Shown piece by piece: positions 32,883 through 41,690 of a DNA stretch of 64,000 nucleotides (positions within the stretch are counted from its first letter, which is position 1; every line of letters begins with the position of its first letter). The position numbers and the translations under genes are program-made. The notes beneath the pieces were generated by a model, which worked only from the letters and a program-made list of their open reading frames with translations, did no database searches and was not told the DNA's origin. Origin of the DNA: Polaribacter sp. KT25b (lineage in GTDB: Bacteria; Bacteroidota; Bacteroidia; Flavobacteriales; Flavobacteriaceae); contig NZ_LT629752.1 of the NCBI RefSeq assembly GCF_900105145.1, positions 2,919,501-2,983,500 of the forward strand. The letters are read 5' to 3'.

Positions 32883-33827
32883 CTAATTCAATCTATCAAT
32901 TACTTTTTCTATAAGTAAAGAAGTATCAATAAAAACAAGGCTAAAAACACCAATTAACAATAAGATTTTTAGAATGTTATGTAAAAACGCATATTGTCTT
33001 TGTTTGTTTGATTTACAAAGATAAAAACCTACATAAAAAAGGGTTAAAAAAGATAAATAAAAGTAATATTTCATATAACTTATTGCCGGATAACTCAGCA
33101 ACACAATTACAGGAAAAATGGTTAATAATAATAAAAATATTGACAATTGTTTTGTTTTTGCCTCTCCATAAACCACAGAAAACGTCTTATAATTATTAAC
33201 TAAAGCTCCTTTTATATTTTCTAAATCTTTTATTAATTCTCTTACCATAATTACTAAGAATAAGAAAATTGCATGGACAAAAATAATTTTGGAGAAGTTT
33301 TTAAAATAGACAAAAACAGCAAAAAAAGGCAAAATTGTAAGTATTGTTGCAGAAATTAACCCTGTAAACGCATGTTTTTTTAGTTTATGAGAATAAAACC
33401 AAATACCAAAAATATAAATTGCGAAGAAAAGTGCCGCTTTTACAGACACAAATAAACCAAAAACAAAGCCTAAAAAGTTTAAGAAAAAATAAAGCGACAA
33501 TTTAGTTTCTTGCTTTACATAATTATCTAAAGAGGTTTTAAGAGGCCTATTAATTTGATCTACTTTAACATCATAAAAATTATTTATAATATAACCAGAA
33601 GCCACAACACAAACAGAAGCCAAAACAATATAAAGTAAATCTAAATCAAAAATAACGTGTCTAATCGATTTTTCTGATGAAAAAATAAAAATAGCCGCTA
33701 GATATTGTGCAATAACTAAAATAAGAATGTTATAACCCCTAACTACAGATAATAAACTGAATATTTTTTTTAGGAATGCCTTCACTTTTGAAGAATTTAT
33801 AAGTTCTAATTTAGAACCTGTAAACAA
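32883..33827 (-). CDS. UbiA-family prenyltransferase (annotated in relatives as geranylgeranylglycerol-phosphate geranylgeranyltransferase)
   Basis: 314 residues with about eight membrane helices. The two Asp-rich prenyl-diphosphate motifs are NNFYDVKVDQINRP (near residue 86) and KDLENIKGALVNN (near 205). Proteins of this type in flavobacteria are annotated as archaeal-type digeranylgeranylglyceryl phosphate synthases, though the bacterial product is unproven; a quinone-type acceptor is an alternative. The gene overlaps the end of the mevalonate kinase gene by 17 bases, so the supply of isoprenoid and its use are translationally coupled. Confidence 0.8.
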   Translation of the reverse strand: MFTGSKLELINSSKVKAFLKKIFSLLSVVRGYNILILVIAQYLAAIFIFSSEKSIRHVIFDLDLLYIVLASVCVVASGYIINNFYDVKVDQINRPLKTSLDNYVKQETKLSLYFFLNFLGFVFGLFVSVKAALFFAIYIFGIWFYSHKLKKHAFTGLISATILTILPFFAVFVYFKNFSKIIFVHAIFLFLVIMVRELIKDLENIKGALVNNYKTFSVVYGEAKTKQLSIFLLLLTIFPVIVLLSYPAISYMKYYFYLSFLTLFYVGFYLCKSNKQRQYAFLHNILKILLLIGVFSLVFIDTSLLIEKVIDRLN

Positions 33828-34761
33828 GCTCTGTTTTATAACCTTTTAAACTTTTCTGAGCTTTTTCATAATCTTCTGTAAAACCTAAAATATAACCTCC
33901 ACCTCCAGAGCCACAAAGCTTTAAGTAATAATCGTTTGTTTTAATTCCGTTTGCCCAAACTTTATGAAAAGCATCCGGAATCATTGGTTTAAAGTTTTTA
34001 AGAACTATTTTAGACAAACTCTTAACGTTTGAAAACAATGAGCTTACATTTCCATGTAAAAAATCTTCGATACAAGCATCTGTATAAGTAACAAATTGTT
34101 CATTTAACATTTTTCTAAAACCTTCGTTTTTCATCTTATTCATAAAAATGCTAACCATTGGTTCTGTTTCACCAATTTGCTCAGAATCTAATAAAAACAC
34201 AGCTCCTTTACCTTGTTTTTGAGAAGGAATACCAGCAGGCTCTATATGTTCTTTAGAGTTGATTAAAATTGGCAAACTTAAATAAGAGTTTAATGGATCT
34301 AAGCCAGAACTTTTACCGTGAAAAAAAGATTCCATTAAAGAAAAAACTTCTTTTAACCTTAATAATTTTTCTCTTGTTAAATTCTCTAAAACGGTAATTT
34401 TGTCTGATGCATATTTATCATAAATTGACGCCACCAAAGCGCCAGAACTGCCAACTCCATAACCTTGCGGAATAGAAGAATCAAAATACATTCCTTTTTC
34501 TAAATCAGTTTTAAATTTTTTTAAATTAAAAGAAACTAATTCTGTCTCTAGAGTAGAAAGATGATTGTAAAGTTTGTACAAATTTTCATTTGAAACTTTT
34601 GCTTTACCCTCTAAAACTTCTGTTGTTTTTAGTGCTCCTCTATAAGTATTAAACGGAATTGCTAACCCTTTAGAATTTTTTATAATTCCATATTCTCCAA
34701 AAAGTAGAATCTTAGCATAAAAAAGTGGTCCTTTCATTTTCTTTTCTTTATCAATTTTCAT
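33811..34761 (-). CDS. GHMP kinase, probable mevalonate kinase
   Basis: 316 residues, or 308 if translation starts at the second Met (34737), which fits the family start MKGPLFYAKILLFGEYG better. The ATP-binding loop PQGYGVGSSGALVAS (near residues 117-131) is the GHMP signature; FHGKSSGLDPLNSYLSLP contains the likely catalytic Asp, and CGSGGGGYILGF the third motif. It is expected to phosphorylate mevalonate in the cytoplasm. The following UbiA gene overlaps it by 17 bases, and mvaD lies upstream with one small gene between. A role as phosphomevalonate kinase cannot be excluded. Confidence 0.82.
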   Translation of the reverse strand: MKIDKEKKMKGPLFYAKILLFGEYGIIKNSKGLAIPFNTYRGALKTTEVLEGKAKVSNENLYKLYNHLSTLETELVSFNLKKFKTDLEKGMYFDSSIPQGYGVGSSGALVASIYDKYASDKITVLENLTREKLLRLKEVFSLMESFFHGKSSGLDPLNSYLSLPILINSKEHIEPAGIPSQKQGKGAVFLLDSEQIGETEPMVSIFMNKMKNEGFRKMLNEQFVTYTDACIEDFLHGNVSSLFSNVKSLSKIVLKNFKPMIPDAFHKVWANGIKTNDYYLKLCGSGGGGYILGFTEDYEKAQKSLKGYKTELVYRF

Positions 34762-34797
34762 TGCAAAAATACAAATAAAAATAGTACGGTATACTTT

Positions 34798-35193
34798 TTA
34801 AATATTTTTATAAAAAGTCTTCCAAATTCCTACTTTCTCGCCGTCTTTATATTTACCACGAGATTCTATTTTACCGTTTTTATAATAGGTTTTCCAAACA
34901 CCATCACGCAAACCATTTTCTAACCTTCCTGTTTCTTTTAATTCTCCAGAAATATAGAATTCAGAGTAATTCCCCTCTGCTTTACCATTTACAAAAAACA
35001 CCTTTCTGTAAATATTTTGATTTTTATAAAAATACGAAACTTCACCTTCTAATTTAGTACCAACTTTATAATAATTTGCTTTATGCTCTGTAGTTTTCTC
35101 TAAATTTTCATCTAACCAAATAGTTTCTTGACTTTGAATTGAAATGCTTAAAAAGCTTATAATTATCAAAATAAATAGCGATGAAACCTTCAT
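34798..35193 (-). CDS. Secreted MORN-like repeat protein (YwqK family)
   Basis: 131 residues with a signal peptide (LFILIIISFLSISIQSQ). The C-terminal part has MORN-like repeats: NGLRDGVWKTYYKNGKIESR followed by KYKDGEKVGIWKTFYKN, with G-x-W-x-x-Y/F-x-x-G spacing. Similar proteins are called toxin-antitoxin YwqK antitoxins in databases, a label without functional support here. It lies between mvaD and the GHMP kinase, 27 and 36 bases from them, so is probably cotranscribed. An envelope role is likely; a link to isoprenoids is unclear. Confidence 0.7.
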   Translation of the reverse strand: MKVSSLFILIIISFLSISIQSQETIWLDENLEKTTEHKANYYKVGTKLEGEVSYFYKNQNIYRKVFFVNGKAEGNYSEFYISGELKETGRLENGLRDGVWKTYYKNGKIESRGKYKDGEKVGIWKTFYKNI

Positions 35194-35220
35194 AAGAGAT
35201 CAATTTTAGTATCTGTAAAA

Positions 35221-36321
35221 TTAAAGTTTTTTTGCCCCAAAACCTACAGTATCACAAATGTAATGATTTTTCTGACAAAATTTAGATAACTGACTATCAA
35301 TAAATTGCAATACATTTAATTTTTCACTCTCTGGAAACAACACATGTACATTTGCGCCAGCATCTAAAGTAAAACAAATATTACTGTTATTTTCTTGTCG
35401 ATATTCCCAAATTTTATTGATAATTTCTAATGTATTGGGTTTCATCAAAATAAAATAAGGATTGCTCGTCAACATCATTGCATGCAACGTTAAGGCCTCA
35501 CTTTCTACTAAATTAACAAAGCTTTTTATGTCTCCTTCTTGAAGAATTTTAGCCATTTTAGCTAAATTTTCATTGGCTTGCAAAAAGCGACTTTCTGCAA
35601 AAGGATGATTGTGCATTAAATTATGACCTATTGTACTCGAAACTTGTTTTTCGCCTTCATCAACCAGCAAAATTGCATCTTGATAATTTTCAAAAACTGA
35701 ATGCACTTTATAAGGAAACTGAATTCCAAATAAATCTGAGCTTCCTTCAATTGCAGGATGTTTTCCCCAAACAACTAAAGGACCTTCTATACTTCTACTT
35801 GCACTTCCAGATCCTAAACGGGCTAAAAAAGAAGCTTTTTTATTGATAAAATCTGCAGATAAATCGGCATTTATTTCTTTCTCTAAACTCATTAAACACA
35901 TTGCAATTGCACTTAATCCGCTTGCGGATGAAGCAATTCCGCTTGAATGTGGAAAAGAATTTTCTGAATTTATTGTCATTTTATAATCAAAAATATAAGG
36001 GCAATATTCTTCTACTCTTCTAAAAAATTCTGCAATTTTTGGTTTAAATTCTTCCTTTTGCTTTCCTTCAAAAAACAAATCAAAATCTACCGTTCTATTA
36101 AATTCTGAAACTAATTCTGAGTTTTGTTTTTTCGAAAAATCTATTGTAGTAATTGTATGGCAATTGTTTAAAGTAAAACTGATAGAAGCATTTTTTGATA
36201 TTTGAGGATTGCTTTTTCCCCAATATTTTACTAGTGCAATATTACTTGGTGTTTGCCAAGTAAAACTTGCTGTATCTATATGTTTTAATTCCGATTTTAC
36301 TAAAAATTGATCTGTATTCAA
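35221..36321 (-). CDS. mvaD: Diphosphomevalonate decarboxylase
   Basis: 366 residues; ATP-dependent decarboxylation of mevalonate 5-diphosphate to isopentenyl diphosphate. Motifs: the N-terminal PSNIALVKYWGK (residues 25-36), the ATP loop HSSGIASSASGLSAIAM (near 128-144), and GSGSASRSIEGPLVVWG (near 172-188) with the arginine of the active site; later LDAGANVHVL. The length is slightly above the usual 320-340. It is the first gene of a leftward operon with the MORN-like, mevalonate kinase, UbiA and pseudouridine synthase genes. Confidence 0.93.
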   Translation of the reverse strand: MNTDQFLVKSELKHIDTASFTWQTPSNIALVKYWGKSNPQISKNASISFTLNNCHTITTIDFSKKQNSELVSEFNRTVDFDLFFEGKQKEEFKPKIAEFFRRVEEYCPYIFDYKMTINSENSFPHSSGIASSASGLSAIAMCLMSLEKEINADLSADFINKKASFLARLGSGSASRSIEGPLVVWGKHPAIEGSSDLFGIQFPYKVHSVFENYQDAILLVDEGEKQVSSTIGHNLMHNHPFAESRFLQANENLAKMAKILQEGDIKSFVNLVESEALTLHAMMLTSNPYFILMKPNTLEIINKIWEYRQENNSNICFTLDAGANVHVLFPESEKLNVLQFIDSQLSKFCQKNHYICDTVGFGAKKL

Positions 36322-36422
36322 GGTGTAAAAATTTATTACAAAGATAAAACTAATCCTTTTTTAAATTATTATAAATTTACATTCGATTTTAAATATCATT
36401 AAATAAACAATTCTTTAATAAT

Positions 36423-36959
36423 TTGAATTTTAAAATAAATACAGACACTTGGTTCATTTTTTGCTTATTATTTATAGGTATTTTGGCTTTATTTATTGTT
36501 TTATACATTGTAATACCTTATCGAACTCGAATTAAAAACACAAAAAGAAGACACTTAAGATTTCATAGAAAATTAGATAATTTTGAGCGACTAAAAAACA
36601 AACAAAAGGAAGAAAAAATAAGGAATTTAGAACTAGAAAACAGTAAACTACAAGTTTCTTTAAATAATGATTTAGCTAAAATTATTAACAATAACAACCA
36701 AGAAAACTTAGATTCTTTTTTCTCTAATTTTGAAAAACTTCATCCAAATTTTAACGAAAATCTTTTTAAAATAGCACCTAAATTAACATCAAACGAATTA
36801 AAACTAGCTGCTTTTTTACGATTAAACTTATCATCAAAAGAAATTAGTAAATTACTAAATATTAATCCCGATAGTGTTAATAAAGCCAGATATCGTTTAA
36901 GAAAAAAATTAAATCTATCAATAAATAACGACTTAACCACTTTTATTTTAAACATCTAA
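36423..36959 (+). CDS. Membrane-anchored helix-turn-helix protein
   Basis: 178 residues starting at TTG, since no ATG occurs before the single membrane helix (about residues 9-30, WFIFCLLFIGILALFIVLYI). A charged coiled coil (30-85) leads to a LuxR/Spo0A-like helix-turn-helix: LTSNELKLAAFLRLNLSSKE followed by INPDSVNKARYRLRKKLNL. This C-terminal part matches the DNA-binding end of the large TPR-helix-LuxR regulators of Flavobacteriaceae, but the TPR sensor is missing here. It precedes the hydrolase gene by 103 bases and diverges from mvaD. Function not established. Confidence 0.68.
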   Translation: MNFKINTDTWFIFCLLFIGILALFIVLYIVIPYRTRIKNTKRRHLRFHRKLDNFERLKNKQKEEKIRNLELENSKLQVSLNNDLAKIINNNNQENLDSFFSNFEKLHPNFNENLFKIAPKLTSNELKLAAFLRLNLSSKEISKLLNINPDSVNKARYRLRKKLNLSINNDLTTFILNI

Positions 36960-37062
36960 ATATCAAACAAATAAACAACCTGTCTATTCTTTGTCCATTC
37001 CTTTTTTTTGGATAGTAATCCGTATTATATTTCTTTTGTTTAAACCTTTAAAAATATAAAGT

Positions 37063-38505
37063 ATGAGAATTTTTGAAATCATTTTACTAATCCTTTCTAT
37101 AGCTTCAATTTTTTATTTTTCTATCAGAAAAACCACAACTAACAAAAAAATAGAATTGCCCATAATTTTAGGGTTACTAGCAATTCATCTAATTTTTGAA
37201 GGTTACAGATGGCAAATGATTACTATTTATTTTTTATTACTTATTGTAGCTATTTATTCTTATAAAGAACTTTCTCTTTTAAAAGGAAAATGGTTTCTAA
37301 AAACGATAAAAATAATTGGTTTACTACTCTTATTAATCATCGGATTTCTACTACCCAATGTTTTGCCTATTTTTAATTTACCAAAAACAACCGGAAATTA
37401 TAAAGTAGGTTCACAATACATTCTTCTAAAAACAGATAGAGAAGAAATAATTACAGAAAATCCTGATGATAAAAGGGAATTGATGATAAAAGTTTGGTAT
37501 CCTGCAATTATCAAAAATGAAGAAAAAGAGCCTTATCTAAACAATGGAGATCGATTTAGTTTTGCTGCAAAATATGGCTTACCAAACAGTACTTTTAACT
37601 ATTTAAATTCTGTTGAAACCAATACGTATGCAAGTCCAAAAGTTGCGAACGAGAAATTTCCTATCCTTATTTTTTCTCACGGCTCTTACTCAAAAGCTTC
37701 TGGTTATTATGCTATTATTGAAGAAATTGTAAGTCATGGTTATATTGTTTTAAACATAAATCACACTTACGAAAGTACTGGAACTTTATTTCCTGATGGC
37801 AGCATAAAACTCTACAATCAAGAATATGATCAGAAATATATTAGCACTCAAAAAATGGCTGAATTAGCTTGGAATGGAACTCAAAATTATAACAATGCTA
37901 AAACTGAAGAAGAAAAATTAGCTGTTTCTAAAGAGGTTTTAAAAAACTATATAGCAGCAGAGATTACTAGAAATTGGTCTAAAGATTTTGTTTCTGTGAT
38001 AGATGCTTTAAAAACTTGGAACAGAAATTCATTTTTAGAAAATCATTTAAATCTTTCAAAAATTGGTGTTTTTGGGCACTCGCAAGGCGGCTCTTCTGCA
38101 GGACAAGCAATTTTAGATGATGAAAGAATTTCTGCTGGTGTAAATTTAGATGGCGTTCAATGGGGAGAAATGATTGATACATCTCTTACAAAACCATTTT
38201 TAAATATTTCTTCAGAATGGATTTCTCCACATCCAAACTTCAACATTTTTGCATATAGAAATAGTAGTAAAAACATTTTTTATGATGCAAAAATAAAAAA
38301 CTCTGGTCATGCAAGTTTTATGGATATTCCTTTAATGTTTAATATTCCAACTTTAAATGAATCTGGAACTATCGAACCAAAAGAAGCCTATAAAATTATT
38401 AATAAAACTGTAATTTCATTTTTTGATAATCATTTAAAAAACAAAGAAAATGATTTATTAAAATTGCAAAAAGAATTTTCTTCTTTAGAAATTTCAATCA
38501 AATAA
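37063..38505 (+). CDS. Membrane-anchored alpha/beta hydrolase (PAF-acetylhydrolase-like)
   Basis: 480 residues. Four or so N-terminal membrane helices (about 1-100) precede an alpha/beta-hydrolase domain. The oxyanion-side LIFSHGSYSKASGYY (near residue 205) and the nucleophile elbow VFGHSQGGSSAG (near 340) are clear, with the Ser in GHSQGG. The order of motifs resembles platelet-activating-factor acetylhydrolase and related secreted esterases. The catalytic domain should face the periplasm. The natural ester is unknown. It may be controlled by the upstream membrane HTH protein. A terminator follows. Confidence 0.8.
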   Translation: MRIFEIILLILSIASIFYFSIRKTTTNKKIELPIILGLLAIHLIFEGYRWQMITIYFLLLIVAIYSYKELSLLKGKWFLKTIKIIGLLLLLIIGFLLPNVLPIFNLPKTTGNYKVGSQYILLKTDREEIITENPDDKRELMIKVWYPAIIKNEEKEPYLNNGDRFSFAAKYGLPNSTFNYLNSVETNTYASPKVANEKFPILIFSHGSYSKASGYYAIIEEIVSHGYIVLNINHTYESTGTLFPDGSIKLYNQEYDQKYISTQKMAELAWNGTQNYNNAKTEEEKLAVSKEVLKNYIAAEITRNWSKDFVSVIDALKTWNRNSFLENHLNLSKIGVFGHSQGGSSAGQAILDDERISAGVNLDGVQWGEMIDTSLTKPFLNISSEWISPHPNFNIFAYRNSSKNIFYDAKIKNSGHASFMDIPLMFNIPTLNESGTIEPKEAYKIINKTVISFFDNHLKNKENDLLKLQKEFSSLEISIK

Positions 38506-38525
38506 AAACATAACATTCTATTTAT

Positions 38526-38564
38526 AAAAGCATCTTTCTAATTTTTTAGAAATGATGCTTTTTT
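38526..38564 (+). terminator. Terminator after the hydrolase gene
   Basis: AAAAGCATC-TTTCTAA pairs with TTAGAAA-GATGCTTTT (one bulged T) and runs into six T. The next gene's -7 box begins six bases later. Confidence 0.8.
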
Positions 38565-38569
38565 GTTTG

Positions 38570-38577
38570 TATTTTTG
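38570..38577 (+). promoter_or_regulatory. Putative -7 box of thiN
   Basis: TATTTTTG, a perfect match to TAnnTTTG, ends six bases before the ATG at 38584 and directly follows the preceding terminator. Confidence 0.5.
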
Positions 38578-38583
38578 TAATTG

Positions 38584-39189
38584 ATGAAACAAAAAAAAGT
38601 CTTTTTACTTTTAAATGGAGAACCACCAAAAACACTTCCAGAATTTTCTGATTATGCAATAATTTGTGCAACAGATGGCGCTTATCAATTTTTAAAAGAA
38701 CAACAAATAATTCCTGATTTCATAAGTGGTGATTTTGATTCTTTAGAAAATTTACCAAAAGATATTGAAGTAATTCACACACCAAATCAAGATTTTACAG
38801 ATTTTGATAAAATACTTCAAATTTTGTTTGATAAAGGTTTTACAACTATTGATATTTTTGGCGCAAGTGGAAAAGAACAAGATCATTTTTTAGGAAACTT
38901 GCACACTACAATTCAGTGGAAAGAAAAATTACAACTTACTTTTTTTGACAATCATAGTCGTTATTTTTTAGCTGATAAAAGCACAGAACTTACAATTTCT
39001 AAAGACAAAATTGTTTCTTTAGTTCCTTTCCCAAAAGCAACCAATATTATTACTGATGGATTACAATATCCGTTAAGAAAAGAAGATTTAATTTTTGGAG
39101 AAAGAATTGGTACTAGAAATAAGTCCATCAAAAACAAACTAAAAATTACTTTTGAAAGTGGAGAATTATTCATTTTCATCAATCATTAA
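38584..39189 (+). CDS. thiN: Thiamine diphosphokinase
   Basis: 201 residues from the ATG at 38584 (a TTG codon directly before it is ignored). The enzyme converts thiamine to thiamine diphosphate using ATP. Family motifs are CATDGAYQFLKEQQIIPDFI (near residue 30), SGDFDSL, TDFDKIL and GASGKEQDHFLGNLHTT, with the Asp-rich nucleotide site. The length is normal. The next gene, a small conserved protein, starts nine bases after the stop. Confidence 0.9.
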   Translation: MKQKKVFLLLNGEPPKTLPEFSDYAIICATDGAYQFLKEQQIIPDFISGDFDSLENLPKDIEVIHTPNQDFTDFDKILQILFDKGFTTIDIFGASGKEQDHFLGNLHTTIQWKEKLQLTFFDNHSRYFLADKSTELTISKDKIVSLVPFPKATNIITDGLQYPLRKEDLIFGERIGTRNKSIKNKLKITFESGELFIFINH

Positions 39190-39198
39190 AAATAAAAA

Positions 39199-39432
39199 AT
39201 GAGCAGAAAAATAAAATTATTGTGGGATTTTAGAGGTCCAGATGCACAAGAAACAGCAAAACATCATACGATTCATTTAAAAGAATTTGCAACTATCGAA
39301 AACTTAGCTTTTCATGAAATTGACATTCAAGAAAAAAATTCTATGTTATTTTCTGCATTTATAACTGTAAATGAAGCTGATATGAAAACATATAGAGATG
39401 CTTTAAAACCTCACAGAGGAGAAGTAGGATAA
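39199..39432 (+). CDS. Small conserved cytoplasmic protein
   Basis: 77 residues beginning MSRKIKLLWDFRGPDAQETA, His- and Glu-rich (AKHHTIHLKEF), with no signal peptide or membrane helix. It lies nine bases after thiN. I recall similar short proteins in other Bacteroidota, without a name or structure. Composition and length suggest a compact alpha/beta fold. Function unknown. Confidence 0.6.
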   Translation: MSRKIKLLWDFRGPDAQETAKHHTIHLKEFATIENLAFHEIDIQEKNSMLFSAFITVNEADMKTYRDALKPHRGEVG

Positions 39433-39512
39433 CACGCTAAAACTATTTTTTATTTACCTTTGACAACTATTTTTCACATCACTAAAAAACCCTCAAATTA
39501 AATTTAAACATT

Positions 39513-40394
39513 ATGAAACATTTTATAGTAAGTTTTCTACTATTATCAATCATCAACATTACAAAAGCTCAAAATAAACCTGCTTATCAATTATTTCAAA
39601 ATAATGGGGAATTAGCAAATTATGATGAAATGGTTAAAGATCTTGCACAAAGTGATATGGTTTTCTTTGGCGAATATCATACAAATCCTATTTCTCATTG
39701 GTTGCAACTAGAAATAAGTAAAAGCTTTTTTGAGATTAAAGGAAAGAATCTGTTTTTTGGTGCAGAAATGTTTGAAAGTGGAAACCAATTAGTTTTAAAT
39801 GAATATTTAGCTGGTTTATATCCAGAAAACAAAATGATTCCAGAAATAACACAATTATGGAGTAATTATAAAACAGATTATAAACCATTGGTTGAATTTG
39901 CAAAAGATAACGAACTTCGTTTTATTGCATCTAATATTCCTAGAAGATATGCTGCAATGATTAACAAAAAGGGAATAAATGCCTTAGATGAATTAAGTAC
40001 TGAAGCACTTGCATTGATTGGCCCAGATTTAAAAAAATATTTTGATCCAACTGTAAAAGCGTATGCAGAAATGGCAGATAATATGGGCGGTCACGTTCCA
40101 CCTAATATGTTAAATATACAAACAGCACAAGCTGCTAAAGATGCTACAATGGCACATTTTTCTCTTAAAAACTTTAAACCAGGAAATCTATTATTACATT
40201 TTGAAGGATCTTACCATTCTAATTATGAACAAGGAATAATTTGGTGGATTCATAAAATTCAACCTGGGTTAAAACTAAAATCAATTACTACTGTTACACA
40301 ATCTGAATGGGATGAAATGAATGATGAGAAAAAAAACACAATTGCTAATTATATAATTGTAGTTGCAAATAATATGACACAGACAAATCAATAG
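39513..40394 (+). CDS. ChaN family haem/iron-linked lipoprotein homologue
   Basis: 293 residues with a signal peptide (LLLSIINITKAQ). The ChaN (DUF399) motifs are visible: VFFGEYHTNPISHWLQ (near residue 51), FFGAEMFESGNQLVLNEYL (near 86), and LHFEGSYHSNYEQG (near 235), with Glu and His residues in the usual pattern. Structures of ChaN from other bacteria bind haem; whether this one does is not known. Unlike Campylobacter ChaN, no lipobox Cys is evident. Single gene downstream of thiN. Confidence 0.82.
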   Translation: MKHFIVSFLLLSIINITKAQNKPAYQLFQNNGELANYDEMVKDLAQSDMVFFGEYHTNPISHWLQLEISKSFFEIKGKNLFFGAEMFESGNQLVLNEYLAGLYPENKMIPEITQLWSNYKTDYKPLVEFAKDNELRFIASNIPRRYAAMINKKGINALDELSTEALALIGPDLKKYFDPTVKAYAEMADNMGGHVPPNMLNIQTAQAAKDATMAHFSLKNFKPGNLLLHFEGSYHSNYEQGIIWWIHKIQPGLKLKSITTVTQSEWDEMNDEKKNTIANYIIVVANNMTQTNQ

Positions 40395-40478
40395 TTTTTT
40401 ATGTGTGTTTGTTAACAACCAATAAAAACATAACATTTCATAAAGTTGATCTTATTTAAAAATATCACTTTCTACTTA

Positions 40479-40486
40479 TATTTTTG
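40479..40486 (+). promoter_or_regulatory. Putative -7 box of ldh
   Basis: TATTTTTG matches TAnnTTTG and lies 152 bases before the ldh ATG, which would give a long leader; the leader ends in a possible 9-bp stem at 40582-40629. Confidence 0.35.
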
Positions 40487-40638
40487 ATGCTAAAAAACAT
40501 AAAAAATAATCGTGTTTTTCTTTAAAACTTTATACTGATAAAACTTAGCTTTTTATATTGTTTCCATTTTTTTTAAGTAACTTTAACTAACAATTGAAAT
40601 TTTAAATTTTATTTTATCTCTTAGTTAAAAAAGAAAAA

Positions 40639-41598
40639 ATGGTAACAAATAATAAAACAAATAGCAAAGTTGTAATTATTGGTACAGGAATGGTTGGTAT
40701 GAGTTTTGCTTACTCTTTATTAAACCAAGGTACTGCTAAAGAATTAGTTTTAATTGACATCAATAAAGAGCGTGCCATTGGAGAAGCAATGGATTTAAAT
40801 CACGGTATGTCTTTTGCTCCAAGAAAAATGAAAATTTACGCTGGTGAGTATAGCGATTGTGAAGGTGCAGATATTGTTGTAATTACCGCTGGAGTTCCTC
40901 AAAAAGACGGAGAAACAAGAATTAATTTATTAAATAGAAATGCAGCAATTATGAAAATAGTTGTTGGGCAAGTAATGAAAAATAATTTTGACGGAATTAT
41001 TTTAGTTGCTTCTAACCCTGTTGATATTTTAACGTATGTTGCCTGGAAAGCTTCTGGTCTTCCTCCTTCTAAAGTAATCGGTAGCGGAACTTCTCTAGAT
41101 ACCGCAAGACTTCGATTTGAAATTGCACAAAAAATTAATATTTCTGTTAAAAACATTCACGCATATATTATGGGTGAACATGGTGATTCTGAATTTGTTT
41201 GTTGGTCTCAGGCCTATGTTGGCGCAAAACCTCTTATAGAGATTATTGAAACCATGAAAGAAATTGAATTTAAAGATTTAGAAGAAATTCATAATTCGGT
41301 AAAAAATGCAGCTTATGAAATTATTAAGCGTAAAAAAGCAACTTATTATGGTATTGGTATGACTTTGGTAAGCATTACCTCTGCTATTTTAAATGATGAA
41401 AATAGAATTATTCCGATTTCTGTTTATAATGACGGAATTTATGACACAGAAAAAGATCTATATATTGGTTTACCCGCAGTATTAAATGCATCCGGAGTTA
41501 ACCATATTATGAAACTAAAACTCAATAATAAAGAGCTAGAACAACTGGATGAATCAGCTACTATTTTAAAGAATATTTTAAACCAAATGGATATTTAA
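40639..41598 (+). CDS. ldh: L-lactate dehydrogenase
   Basis: 319 residues; reduces pyruvate to L-lactate with NADH, or the reverse. The NAD-binding loop is IIGTGMVGMSF (residues 13-23). The substrate loop reads GVPQKDGETR, with Gln at the position that separates lactate dehydrogenase from malate dehydrogenase (which has Arg there), and the catalytic His is in GEHGDSEF. An N-terminal extension of nine residues is normal. The gene stands alone behind a 244-base gap. Confidence 0.92.
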   Translation: MVTNNKTNSKVVIIGTGMVGMSFAYSLLNQGTAKELVLIDINKERAIGEAMDLNHGMSFAPRKMKIYAGEYSDCEGADIVVITAGVPQKDGETRINLLNRNAAIMKIVVGQVMKNNFDGIILVASNPVDILTYVAWKASGLPPSKVIGSGTSLDTARLRFEIAQKINISVKNIHAYIMGEHGDSEFVCWSQAYVGAKPLIEIIETMKEIEFKDLEEIHNSVKNAAYEIIKRKKATYYGIGMTLVSITSAILNDENRIIPISVYNDGIYDTEKDLYIGLPAVLNASGVNHIMKLKLNNKELEQLDESATILKNILNQMDI

Positions 41599-41658
41599 AA
41601 TATCAAAAAATATTTTAAAGCTATCAAACTTTTAAATTTATTATTTCATAAAAAAAGC

Positions 41659-41666
41659 TAAATTTG
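41659..41666 (+). promoter_or_regulatory. Putative -7 box of the gene at 41691
   Basis: TAAATTTG, a perfect TAnnTTTG match, 24 bases before the ATG at 41691. Confidence 0.4.
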
Positions 41667-41690
41667 ATTTGTCTAACAAGAAGATAAAAA

